DNA of 5,107 nt, from positions 1 to 5,107 of the forward strand of contig JAUNHF010000150.1 of the NCBI GenBank assembly GCA_030524065.1. Direction: 5' to 3'. The translations under genes and the position numbers were made by a program. Positions 1 through 5,104 of the stretch are shown one piece after another. The stretch comes from Deinococcus sp. Its GTDB lineage: Bacteria; Deinococcota; Deinococci; Deinococcales; Deinococcaceae. The notes beneath the pieces are model-generated. The model was not told where the DNA came from. It was given only the letters and a program-made list of their open reading frames with translations, and did no database searches. The stretch's first letter is position 1. The number at the start of each line of letters is the position of its first letter.

Positions 1-260
1 GTGATGCTTGCCTCGCGTTCAACGACAACTGCGCGGTGGGTATCGAACCCAACGAAGACAAAATCAAGCACAACCTGGACATCAACCTGATGCAGGTGAC
101 CGCGCTGAACCGTCACATCGGCTATGACAAGGCCGCCGCGATTGCCAAGAACGCCCACAAGAAGGGCCTGAGCCTGAGGGAATCGGCGCTGGAACTGGGG
201 TACGTCACCGAGGAAGAATTTGCCCAGTGGGTCGTGCCGCTGGACATGACGCACAGCTGA
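1..260 (+). CDS. fumC: Fumarate hydratase class II, C-terminal end (partial, cut at the window start)
   Basis: Class II fumarase interconverts fumarate and malate in the TCA cycle as a cytoplasmic homotetramer without an iron-sulfur cluster. Only the last 85 codons are here; the first whole codon starts at base 3 and the stop TGA is at 258-260. The stretch reading [12 protein letters not shown], then [17 protein letters not shown] and [13 protein letters not shown], follows the C-terminal domain of E. coli FumC almost residue by residue, as I recall that sequence. The signature GSSxMPxKxNP loop and the catalytic residues lie upstream, outside the window. The related aspartases and argininosuccinate lyases differ in this tail, so fumarase is the firm reading. 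The protein ends about where the family ends, so the gene is not truncated at its 3' side. A possible intrinsic terminator lies 55 bases after the stop, suggesting that fumC is the last gene of its transcript. Confidence 0.96.
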   Translation, partial: DACLAFNDNCAVGIEPNEDKIKHNLDINLMQVTALNRHIGYDKAAAIAKNAHKKGLSLRESALELGYVTEEEFAQWVVPLDMTHS

Positions 261-315
261 GCCACCGCCCAGGGGTCCAGAGCGGCCCAAGACTCAGGCC
301 AGCGCAGCACCGCAG

Positions 316-344
316 CGCCGTTTCCTCACCGGGAAGCGGCGTTT
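316..344 (+). terminator. Possible intrinsic terminator after fumC
   Basis: Arms CGCCGTTTCC (316-325) and GGAAGCGGCG (332-341) form a 10-bp stem with one G-U pair and a 6-base loop. Only three T follow (342-344), so the U-tract is weak. Position after fumC and before the promoter-like bases of the next gene fits a terminator, but this is inferred from structure alone. Confidence 0.5.
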
Positions 345-373
345 GCTGTGGCCGCTCACCGGACCCCCCTGCC

Positions 374-405
374 CTGACACCCCCACCACACAGGCGCCCT
401 ACCTT
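374..405 (+). promoter_or_regulatory. Weak candidate promoter for the metallophosphoesterase gene
   Basis: CTGACA (374-379, five of six to TTGACA) and TACCTT (400-405, a TANNNT -10) lie upstream of the gene, but the 20-base spacer is longer than the usual 16-18. A start near 412 would give a leader of about 39 bases carrying the Shine-Dalgarno at 439-445. Confidence 0.25.
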
Positions 406-438
406 CTTCCTGAACCCGGCACCCACAGCACCGGGGCC

Positions 439-445
439 AGGAGGT
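439..445 (+). promoter_or_regulatory. Ribosome binding site that fixes the start at 451
   Basis: AGGAGGT lies five bases before ATG 451. It is a near-perfect anti-16S match and decides against the in-frame TTG at 343. It is the only strong Shine-Dalgarno in the window. Confidence 0.85.
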
Positions 446-450
446 CGGCT

Positions 451-1560
451 ATGAACGTGGACACACGCCGGGCAGCATGGGTTCTGATGGGTGCGGCGCT
501 GACCGCCTGCGGGGCGGCGTCACCGCGCACGGCGACACGCGCCCAGAGCGGAGCGGCCGAAGCCGAATCCAGCTTCATGCTGATGGCCCTGCCCGACACG
601 CAGTACTACTCGGCGTACTGGCCTGAGCACTTTCAGCAGCAGACCGGCTGGCTGGCCCGGCACGCCGCTGGCCTGAACGTCAAGCTGACGGCCCACCTGG
701 GCGACATCGTGGACATGCCGCTGATGCCGTACCAGTGGGACCGGGCGGATCAGGCGATGCGGCAGCTGGAAAACGCCGGGGTGCCTTACAGCGTGCTGCC
801 CGGCAACCACGACATTTTGCTCAGCGTCGCCGACGACCGGCACCGCGTACCGGGCGGCGAGGAGTACCTGCGGCGCTTTTCTCCGCAGCGGGCCGCCAAG
901 AACAGCACCTTTGGCGGGCGCGACGCCACCGGCTGGAATGAGTACCACACCTTTAGGGCTGCCGGGCAAGAGTTTCTGGTGCTGGCGCTGAACTGGCGTG
1001 CCTCGGCCGCCACACTGGACTGGGCGCGCCGGGTGATGCGAGAACACCCCAGCAGCCCCACCATCCTCACCACCCACGACCTGGTGGGCTATACCGGCGG
1101 CGAACTGGGCCTGACCCGTAACGGCGAGTACCTGTGGAAAAACCTGATTGCCGGCAGCGACCAGATTTTTCTGACACTCAACGGCCACGACTTCAGTGAC
1201 CAGGTGCGCGGCGCACGGGTAGGGCGCCTGAACGCAGCCGGCCACCTGGTAGACATGGTCCTGACCGACTATCAGAACGGCTATCAGGGAGGGCAGGGCT
1301 ACCTGCGCGGCATAGAATTCGATCTGGCGCGGGGCCGCATAGAGATGCTGACCTTTTCGCCGTCACTGGCCGCTGGCCTGGGCCATGAGCCGGGCAAGCC
1401 CAATCCGGTAGAGCTGACCGAAGACCACAGCCGCTTTTTTCTCAACGTGAATTTCCGCGAGCGCTTCGCCGCTTTTGCCCCCGACTTCCCCAGCTTCGCG
1501 GCCCCGCGTGAGGTGTCCCTGGCCGACCGGGTGCGCCAGATTCTGCGCGGCCAACCCTGA
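451..1560 (+). CDS. Calcineurin-like metallophosphoesterase, predicted lipoprotein
   Basis: 369 residues. The metal-binding motifs of the calcineurin-like (Metallophos) superfamily appear in order: PDTQ (D49), GDIVD (84-88), GNHD (118-121), TTHD (H209) and NGHD (H246). These enzymes use two metal ions to hydrolyse phosphomono- or diesters; the substrate cannot be read from the sequence. The N-terminus is a short, Arg-containing segment (TRR, 5-7), a hydrophobic stretch, and a lipobox LTAC (17-20), so the protein should be lipid-anchored at C20 outside the inner membrane; the twin Arg could mean Tat export, but the motif is poor. The later DYQNGYQGGQGYLR stretch (273-286) resembles a conserved block I recall from secreted bacterial members of this group. 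The usual GHxH of the last motif is GHDF here, so the second His is missing. The start is set by AGGAGGT at 439-445 and by the signal peptide; the longer TTG start at 343 would bury both. The next gene is 156 bases away and seems to have its own promoter. Confidence 0.9.
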   Translation: MNVDTRRAAWVLMGAALTACGAASPRTATRAQSGAAEAESSFMLMALPDTQYYSAYWPEHFQQQTGWLARHAAGLNVKLTAHLGDIVDMPLMPYQWDRADQAMRQLENAGVPYSVLPGNHDILLSVADDRHRVPGGEEYLRRFSPQRAAKNSTFGGRDATGWNEYHTFRAAGQEFLVLALNWRASAATLDWARRVMREHPSSPTILTTHDLVGYTGGELGLTRNGEYLWKNLIAGSDQIFLTLNGHDFSDQVRGARVGRLNAAGHLVDMVLTDYQNGYQGGQGYLRGIEFDLARGRIEMLTFSPSLAAGLGHEPGKPNPVELTEDHSRFFLNVNFRERFAAFAPDFPSFAAPREVSLADRVRQILRGQP

Positions 1561-1593
1561 GCCGCAAGCTCCAGATGGGCAGCCCAAGCGGCT
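1560..1593 (+). other. Hairpin-forming inverted repeat at the stop of the metallophosphoesterase gene
   Basis: AGCCGC (1560-1565) pairs with GCGGCT (1588-1593), and TGGG/CCCA can pair inside the loop. No T-tract follows, so this is not a standard intrinsic terminator; it may protect the 3' end or be chance in GC-rich DNA. The rest of the gap up to 1679 shows nothing I can name. Confidence 0.3.
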
Positions 1594-1679
1594 AAGCCTG
1601 GGGCGCAGCGAGCCGGGCGGGCGCCGGGAGCACTGCCGCTGACACCGAAAAGCCATCACCAGAAACACTAAAGCCCCGC

Positions 1680-1710
1680 TGGACAGCGCCGGCCAGCCAG
1701 CGCCGATACT
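1680..1710 (+). promoter_or_regulatory. Candidate leaderless promoter of the DUF305 gene
   Basis: TGGACA (1680-1685, five of six to TTGACA) and GATACT (1705-1710, keeping the key A and final T of the -10 box) are 19 bases apart. Six bases separate the -10 from ATG 1717, so transcription would begin at or next to the A of the start codon. No Shine-Dalgarno is present. Confidence 0.5.
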
Positions 1711-1716
1711 GGCAGC

Positions 1717-2427
1717 ATGTGGAAGAGCAAGTTTCTGTTGCTGGGCAGCCTGGGCCTCTGCGCCGTGTCCTGCGCTGAGCCGCCCTTGGAGCAGACTGTT
1801 ACGGCTTCCTGGGTGGCTGCGTCGCCGGCAGCCGCCACGGCTCCCCAGGCGGGCGGCTCGGCCGCCAGCACCTCGCCTGTCACAGCGTCTGGCCCTCTGT
1901 CTGGCACGGCGGCTGGCACAGCAACGTCTGCCACTGGGCCCGCAGGCATGGCCGGGCACAGTCACGGCGCGGGCGGCCCCGACCTGACGGCGCTTCAGGG
2001 CGAGGCGTTCGACCGTGCTTTTCTCTCCATGATGGTGGCTCACCACCAAGGAGCCGTAGAGATGAGCCAGCCTGCGCTGACCAGCGAGGACATGCAGGTA
2101 CGCAGCTGGGCCGAAGCCACCGTGATGGCCCAGGAACGGGAAATCGAGCAAATGACCGCCCTACTTCAGCCGCTGGGCGGGCTGGATGAAGCTGCCGCCG
2201 CTCCCATGCGGGCCGAAATGCAGCAGATGACGGCCCACTCCGGCCACGCGCCGAGCGCCGACCGGGCGTTCGTGGAAGCCATGGTGCCGCACCATCAGTC
2301 GGCAGTGGAGATGGCCGTGCTGGCCGGCAGCCGCTCGCAGAACGCCGACGTGCTGGCGCTGGCGCAGGACATCGTGACCACGCAGCAGCGCGAAATCACC
2401 GAGTTCAGGGCCTACCTGGCAGAGTAA
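1717..2427 (+). CDS. DUF305 lipoprotein with two HHQ motifs, possible metal-binding protein
   Basis: 236 residues. A basic start and hydrophobic stretch (1-18) lead to a lipobox AVSC (16-19), so the mature protein is probably anchored by C19. Residues 22-78 are a low-complexity linker rich in Ala, Thr, Ser, Pro and Gly, then GMAGHSHG (77-84). The DUF305 region (about 89-236) is two similar halves: MMVAHHQGAVEM (105-116) with QEREIEQM (139-146), and MVPHHQSAVEMA (189-200) with QQREITEF (223-230). The His pairs are H109/H110 and H192/H193. DUF305 proteins have a four-helix, ferritin-like fold, and the cyanobacterial relative CopM binds copper outside the cytoplasm; the many Met and His here fit copper or silver binding, but that role is an inference. 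No copper ATPase, oxidase or sensor gene lies nearby to support it. The start is the first ATG that gives a signal peptide, six bases after a -10-like box. Gaps of 156 and 94 bases to its neighbours suggest it is transcribed alone. Confidence 0.9.
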   Translation: MWKSKFLLLGSLGLCAVSCAEPPLEQTVTASWVAASPAAATAPQAGGSAASTSPVTASGPLSGTAAGTATSATGPAGMAGHSHGAGGPDLTALQGEAFDRAFLSMMVAHHQGAVEMSQPALTSEDMQVRSWAEATVMAQEREIEQMTALLQPLGGLDEAAAAPMRAEMQQMTAHSGHAPSADRAFVEAMVPHHQSAVEMAVLAGSRSQNADVLALAQDIVTTQQREITEFRAYLAE

Positions 2428-2430
2428 GGC

Positions 2431-2472
2431 GGGCGGGACGGCGGGACTGGGTCTCCTGCGCTGTCCCCGCCC
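2431..2472 (+). terminator. Weak hairpin after the DUF305 gene, possible terminator
   Basis: GGGCGGGAC (2431-2439) can pair with GTCCCCGCCC (2463-2472) with one bulged C; a second copy, GGCGGGAC (2440-2447), can use the same right arm. There is no T-tract, so intrinsic termination is doubtful. Confidence 0.3.
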
Positions 2473-2509
2473 CTCCGGCGGCCTCATCCCCCGCAGTTCT
2501 TTTCTCCCC

Positions 2510-2515
2510 TATGCT
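2510..2515 (+). promoter_or_regulatory. -10 box for a leaderless start at 2522
   Basis: TATGCT fits TANNNT and is followed by exactly six bases and then ATG 2522. No -35 match is seen at the usual distance, where the bases are nearly all C. There is no Shine-Dalgarno. Confidence 0.5.
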
Positions 2516-2521
2516 GAGCGC

Positions 2522-2971
2522 ATGAACCCCAAAATCTGTCTGGCGGCCCTCGCCCTCTGCGTTACGCCCGCCTACGCTCAGGTTTCTGCCCCTGCGCCTC
2601 AGTCGGCTGTGCCCGGGGCCCAGGCCGCCCTGCCCCAGAGCGTGCCGCTGACCCCGCAGTGGCAGCAGGAAATCAGCGCCGCCCTAAAGTTCACCGGCCA
2701 GCCCTGCGCCGGCGAATACACCGTAGACCGCGCCCCGGGCCGCTTCAGTGCCGCGCAGTTTGCCCAAGCGGCGGCCAGTGCCCAGGCGTTCACCCAGGAT
2801 TTTCAGGCCTTTTTGCCCGGCGCCCAGGTCCGCTTCGATACCGACCGGGACCGCCTGACCCGCTTTGCTCTGCTGGACACGGCCCTGCCCCTGTTCAGCC
2901 AGCAGGAACGCCGCGCCGACGGGGTCTACACCCTCAACTGCTCCCTGGCCCCGGCGCCAAAGCCTGCCTGA
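2522..2971 (+). CDS. Small secreted protein of unknown function
   Basis: 149 residues; I do not recognise the family. The N-terminus is a clear signal peptide: Lys at 4, a hydrophobic core (5-15) and a cleavage site AYA|Q after residue 19, so the protein is exported. After a Pro/Ala/Gln-rich stretch (21-48) comes the likely folded part (about 45-142), with WQQEISAALKF, CAGEYTVDR and RFDTDRDRLTRFALLDTALPLF. The mature part has only two Cys, C62 and C140, one at each end of the folded region, so one disulfide is plausible. There are no membrane segments after the signal and no catalytic motif I can name. The ATG at 2522 is chosen because it begins the signal peptide and sits six bases after TATGCT. 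A strong intrinsic terminator begins 58 bases after the stop, which probably ends this transcript. Its neighbours (a DUF305 lipoprotein and an RNase) do not reveal its job. Confidence 0.8.
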   Translation: MNPKICLAALALCVTPAYAQVSAPAPQSAVPGAQAALPQSVPLTPQWQQEISAALKFTGQPCAGEYTVDRAPGRFSAAQFAQAAASAQAFTQDFQAFLPGAQVRFDTDRDRLTRFALLDTALPLFSQQERRADGVYTLNCSLAPAPKPA

Positions 2972-2989
2972 CGGGAGCGCCGTATGCCC

Positions 2990-3018
2990 TTGACGAATGC
3001 TGCATACCGCGCTAGAGT
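2990..3018 (+). promoter_or_regulatory. Strong sigma-70-type promoter with no gene directly after it
   Basis: TTGACG (2990-2995) and TAGAGT (3013-3018) are separated by exactly 17 bases, the best-spaced promoter in the window. The predicted start is near 3024-3026, only a few bases before the terminator stem at 3030. No start codon follows before the terminator. Confidence 0.65.
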
Positions 3019-3029
3019 GTTAGACATAA

Positions 3030-3055
3030 CCGCTCCCAGTGAGCGGGTTTTTTTT
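3030..3055 (+). terminator. Strong intrinsic terminator
   Basis: CCGCTC (3030-3035) and GAGCGG (3041-3046) form a perfect 6-bp stem with a CCAGT loop, followed by G and eight T (3048-3055). The T-tract is on the + strand only, so it stops rightward transcription: the secreted-protein gene ending at 2971 and anything started at the promoter 2990-3018. Confidence 0.9.
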
Positions 3056-3178
3056 GGCCCGCTGTGCTGTGGTCCGGTTACTCCGTGATTCCGGCTACGC
3101 CCTCCTCACAGCTGGCGGCGAGATGGCCGCTCCCAGCGCGTGCGAGCAGGTTGGCCCCGCCTGGGCAGTCACTTCTGC

Positions 3179-3184
3179 TACCTT
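3179..3184 (+). promoter_or_regulatory. -10 box for a leaderless start at 3191
   Basis: TACCTT fits TANNNT and is six bases from ATG 3191. There is no -35 at normal spacing; TTGGCC at 3151 is 22 bases away. The CAGG just before ATG is too close to act as a Shine-Dalgarno. Confidence 0.5.
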
Positions 3185-3190
3185 GCCAGG

Positions 3191-4585
3191 ATGACCGATT
3201 CTGCCAACCTGAGTGAGCTGAGCGCGGCGCAGTGGACCGATGTGGAGCTGACTGCGCGTGGCAAGCAGGACAAATCGCGCACCCTGCGCGAACTGGGCCG
3301 CCCCGAAACGCCGGAAGCGGCCCACGCTCTGCTGCTGGAAGCGGGCCGCTGGACGCAGGCCCAGACCCCCTACGCCGAGCGGCTGGGCACTGCGCTGGAC
3401 GCCGTGGCCCTGCCGGTGCCCGCCTGGCCGGACGAGGAGCGGCTGGACCTGACGCACCTGCCCGCCTTCGCCATAGACGACGAGGGCAACCAGGACCCCG
3501 ACGACGCCCTGAGCGTAGAAGAGCTGGAAGGGGGCCTGACCCGGCTGTGGGTCCACGTGGCCGACGTGGCCGCGCTGGTCACGCCCGGCAGCCCCCTGGA
3601 TCTGGAAGCCCGCGCCCGGGGCGCCACCCTGTACCTGCCCGACCGCACCATTCACATGCTGCCCGAAGCCCTGGTGCAGCAGGCCGGCTTGGGCCTGAGC
3701 GACACCAGCCCGGCGCTGTCCATCGCCCTGGACCTGGCCCCGGACGGCGGCGCCGAAGCGGTGGAAGTCCACCTTACCCGCGTGCGGGTGCAGCGGCTCA
3801 GCTATGACCAGGCGCAGGCCATGTTCGAGCAGGGCCACCCGGAATTCAGCCGCCTGGCGGGGCTGGCCCGCGTAAGCCGCGACATCCGCTTTGAGGAAGG
3901 CGCCGTCAGCATTGATCTGCCGGAAGTGCGCGTCAAGGCGGATGAAGCGGGCGCGCAGGTGCTGCCCCTCCCCCGCCCCGAAATGCGCGCGGTGGTGCAG
4001 GAATGCATGACCCTGGCCGGCTGGGGGGCGGCCATCTACGCTGACGATTTCGGCCTGCCGATTCCGTTTGCCACCCAGGATCCCCCGCACCGCGACGTGG
4101 CCGGCGAGACCATGACGGCCCACTGGGCACGGCGCAAGACGCTGGGCCGCACCCGCTTTCAGTCGGCCCCCGGCGCCCACGCTGGCATGGGCCTGGACCT
4201 GTACACCCAGGCCACCAGCCCGATGCGGCGCTACTTGGACCTGGTGGTTCACCAGCAGCTGCGGGCCCACCTGAGCGGCGCTGAGCCCCTGTCCGGGCGT
4301 GAGGTGGCCGCCCACATTGCCGAGGCGGGCATCGGCTCGGCCGGCACCCGCACTGCCGAGCGCCTCAGCCGCCGGCACCACACGCTGCGCTATATCGCCG
4401 CGCAGCCGGAGCGGGTCTGGGACGCCGTGGTGGTAGAAAAGCGCGGTCCCCAGGCCACTTTGTTGATCCCCGAGCTGGCACTGGACCTGCCGATGACCAC
4501 GCCCGCTGCGCCGGGCCGGGAACTCAGGGTGCGCCTGGCCGTCAGCAGCTACCCCGAGCTAAAAGCGCGGGCCAGCGAAGCCTAG
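3191..4585 (+). CDS. RNase II/RNB-family 3'-5' exoribonuclease, compact Deinococcus type
   Basis: 464 residues, shorter than E. coli RNase II (about 640) or RNase R (about 800). The RNB catalytic domain spans about 85-360. Its acidic motif AIDDEGNQDPDDA (94-106) supplies D96, D102, D104 and D105, matching D201, D207, D209 and D210 of E. coli RNase II, which bind the two magnesium ions. TSPMRRYLD (342-350) holds R346, the counterpart of the catalytic Arg500. These enzymes cut single nucleotides from RNA 3' ends in the cytoplasm. The first 80 or so residues do not look like the paired cold-shock domains of RNase II; the size and layout match the D. radiodurans enzyme (DR_0020, as I recall), which has a winged-helix N-terminus and was reported to degrade structured RNA. 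The C-terminal stretch (about 408-464) fits a short S1 domain. ATG 3191 is preferred over an in-frame GTG at 3140 because TACCTT lies six bases upstream and the GTG extension looks like intergenic sequence. It appears to be transcribed alone. Confidence 0.93.
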   Translation: MTDSANLSELSAAQWTDVELTARGKQDKSRTLRELGRPETPEAAHALLLEAGRWTQAQTPYAERLGTALDAVALPVPAWPDEERLDLTHLPAFAIDDEGNQDPDDALSVEELEGGLTRLWVHVADVAALVTPGSPLDLEARARGATLYLPDRTIHMLPEALVQQAGLGLSDTSPALSIALDLAPDGGAEAVEVHLTRVRVQRLSYDQAQAMFEQGHPEFSRLAGLARVSRDIRFEEGAVSIDLPEVRVKADEAGAQVLPLPRPEMRAVVQECMTLAGWGAAIYADDFGLPIPFATQDPPHRDVAGETMTAHWARRKTLGRTRFQSAPGAHAGMGLDLYTQATSPMRRYLDLVVHQQLRAHLSGAEPLSGREVAAHIAEAGIGSAGTRTAERLSRRHHTLRYIAAQPERVWDAVVVEKRGPQATLLIPELALDLPMTTPAAPGRELRVRLAVSSYPELKARASEA

Positions 4586-4590
4586 CGCTC

Positions 4591-4610
4591 GGCCCCAGCG
4601 CCTCTGGGCC
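4591..4610 (+). other. Hairpin after the RNase gene
   Basis: GGCCCCAG (4591-4598) pairs with CTGGGCC (4604-4610) with one bulged C and a 5-base loop, starting six bases after the stop. No T-tract follows, so factor-independent termination is uncertain. Confidence 0.35.
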
Positions 4611-4653
4611 ATGCGGGGAGGGGCAGCGACGCTGGCCGGGCCCTTTGTCCCTG

Positions 4654-4672
4654 GCCTGGCTCACCTCCAGGC
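4654..4672 (+). repeat. Perfect 6-bp inverted repeat in the gap after the RNase gene
   Basis: GCCTGG (4654-4659) and CCAGGC (4667-4672) are separated by CTCACCT. No T-tract follows on either strand. It may be a second 3'-end hairpin of the RNase transcript; no function is visible. Confidence 0.35.
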
Positions 4673-4699
4673 AGCCCCGCAGCATAAACAGGCCATCAG

Positions 4700-4719
4700 A
4701 TTTCACATATATATGAAAT
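4700..4719. promoter_or_regulatory. 20-bp near-palindrome in an AT-rich patch, possible operator
   Basis: ATTTCACATATATATGAAAT matches its own reverse complement at all but one symmetric pair of positions (7 and 14). Its outer arms ATTTCA/TGAAAT are perfect. It lies in the only clearly AT-rich patch of the window (about 4681-4745), 85 bases before ATG 4805 and about 50 bases upstream of that gene's -35 region. The size and symmetry suit a dimeric helix-turn-helix regulator, but no regulator gene is visible. Confidence 0.4.
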
Positions 4720-4770
4720 AAAACCGCGTATGACACCACTTTATGGCGCACAACTCTGACTCACCTTGCA

Positions 4771-4798
4771 TTGTTGACTGGGGGACTGCGGGTAGAGT
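4771..4798 (+). promoter_or_regulatory. Candidate leaderless promoter of the TPR-like gene
   Basis: TAGAGT (4793-4798) fits TANNNT and lies six bases before ATG 4805. TTGTTG (4771-4776) is a fair -35 at 16 bases; the better TTGACT (4774-4779) is only 13 bases away. The -10 box is identical to the one at 3013-3018. There is no Shine-Dalgarno. Confidence 0.55.
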
Positions 4799-4804
4799 GG
4801 CCCT

Positions 4805-5104
4805 ATGTGCTTACAGGTCAAGGACATCGTCTCCATCCGGCTCAGCCATTGCCGGGCCGAGCGGGCTGCTTCCGAGCGCCAGTACCACCTGGCAGCACTG
4901 CACTACCGCACCTGCCTCGAAGCGGCCGAGCGGCGCGAAGACCCGCAGGCCATCCGCTTTTTTGCCCTGCGCCTGGCCGACTGCTACGAGAAGATGGGCC
5001 TGAGCGCCAAAGCTCAGGCTTTTACCGAACTGGCCGGTTACGCGCCCGCCCGCGCCACACGCCGGCCTGACGGCGACGCCCCCGCTGGGCCGGCCCTGAC
5101 CTGA
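4805..5104 (+). CDS. Small TPR-like helical protein of unknown function
   Basis: 99 residues, complete, with TGA at 5102-5104. The sequence reads as paired amphipathic helices in the tetratricopeptide pattern. Residues 51-81 fit one repeat well (ALRLADCYEKMG then a helix with AKAQAF, ending in P81), and residues about 18-47 fit a looser one (QYHLAALHYRTCLEA). TPR units bind other proteins, so an adaptor role in the cytoplasm is plausible, but no partner or pathway can be named. There is no signal peptide or membrane segment. Four Cys (2, 16, 37, 60) are many for so short a cytoplasmic protein, without a CxxC spacing for metal. The tail (82-99) is Pro/Ala/Arg-rich and probably disordered. ATG 4805 is chosen because TAGAGT lies six bases upstream and the helices begin soon after; overlapping open frames at 4743 and 4771 give Pro/Arg/Ser-rich sequence with no helical pattern. 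Confidence 0.75.
   Translation: MCLQVKDIVSIRLSHCRAERAASERQYHLAALHYRTCLEAAERREDPQAIRFFALRLADCYEKMGLSAKAQAFTELAGYAPARATRRPDGDAPAGPALT

Noticed and set aside
343..450. Upstream in-frame TTG start for the phosphoesterase
   Set aside because: It would add 36 residues before the lipobox signal peptide, overlaps the likely fumC terminator, and ignores AGGAGGT placed before ATG 451.
520..1245. Open frame of 241 codons on the - strand opposite the phosphoesterase gene
   Set aside because: Antisense shadow of a gene with intact metal motifs; its translation is Val/Gln/His/Gly-rich without domain features.
1363..2151. Open frame of 262 codons on the - strand across the phosphoesterase and DUF305 genes
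   Set aside because: It overlaps two well-supported genes and an intergenic gap, is Arg/Gly/Ser-rich, and shows no family signature.
3140..3190. Upstream in-frame GTG start for the RNase
   Set aside because: No Shine-Dalgarno, and the -10 box at 3179-3184 would lie inside the coding region; ATG 3191 fits the shared leaderless spacing.
3095..4381. Long open frame of 428 codons on the - strand opposite the RNase gene
   Set aside because: It is the mirror of a strongly supported RNB coding frame in GC-rich DNA. Its product is a Gly/Ala/Gln/His/Arg mixture with no motif.
4542..4751. Open frame of 69 codons on the - strand through the AT-rich patch
   Set aside because: It begins with GTG, has no clear ribosome site, overlaps the RNase 3' end, and its C-terminal half is Pro/Arg/Gly-rich noise.
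4741..4757. TTATG at 4741-4745 as a second damage-response operator
   Set aside because: Beyond these five bases the match to the 17-base motif is poor and the right half is absent.
4743..5070. Alternative + strand frames at 4743 and 4771 overlapping the TPR-like gene
   Set aside because: Their products are Arg/Pro/Ser-rich without structure, whereas the frame from 4805 gives a regular helical pattern and has a well-placed -10 box.
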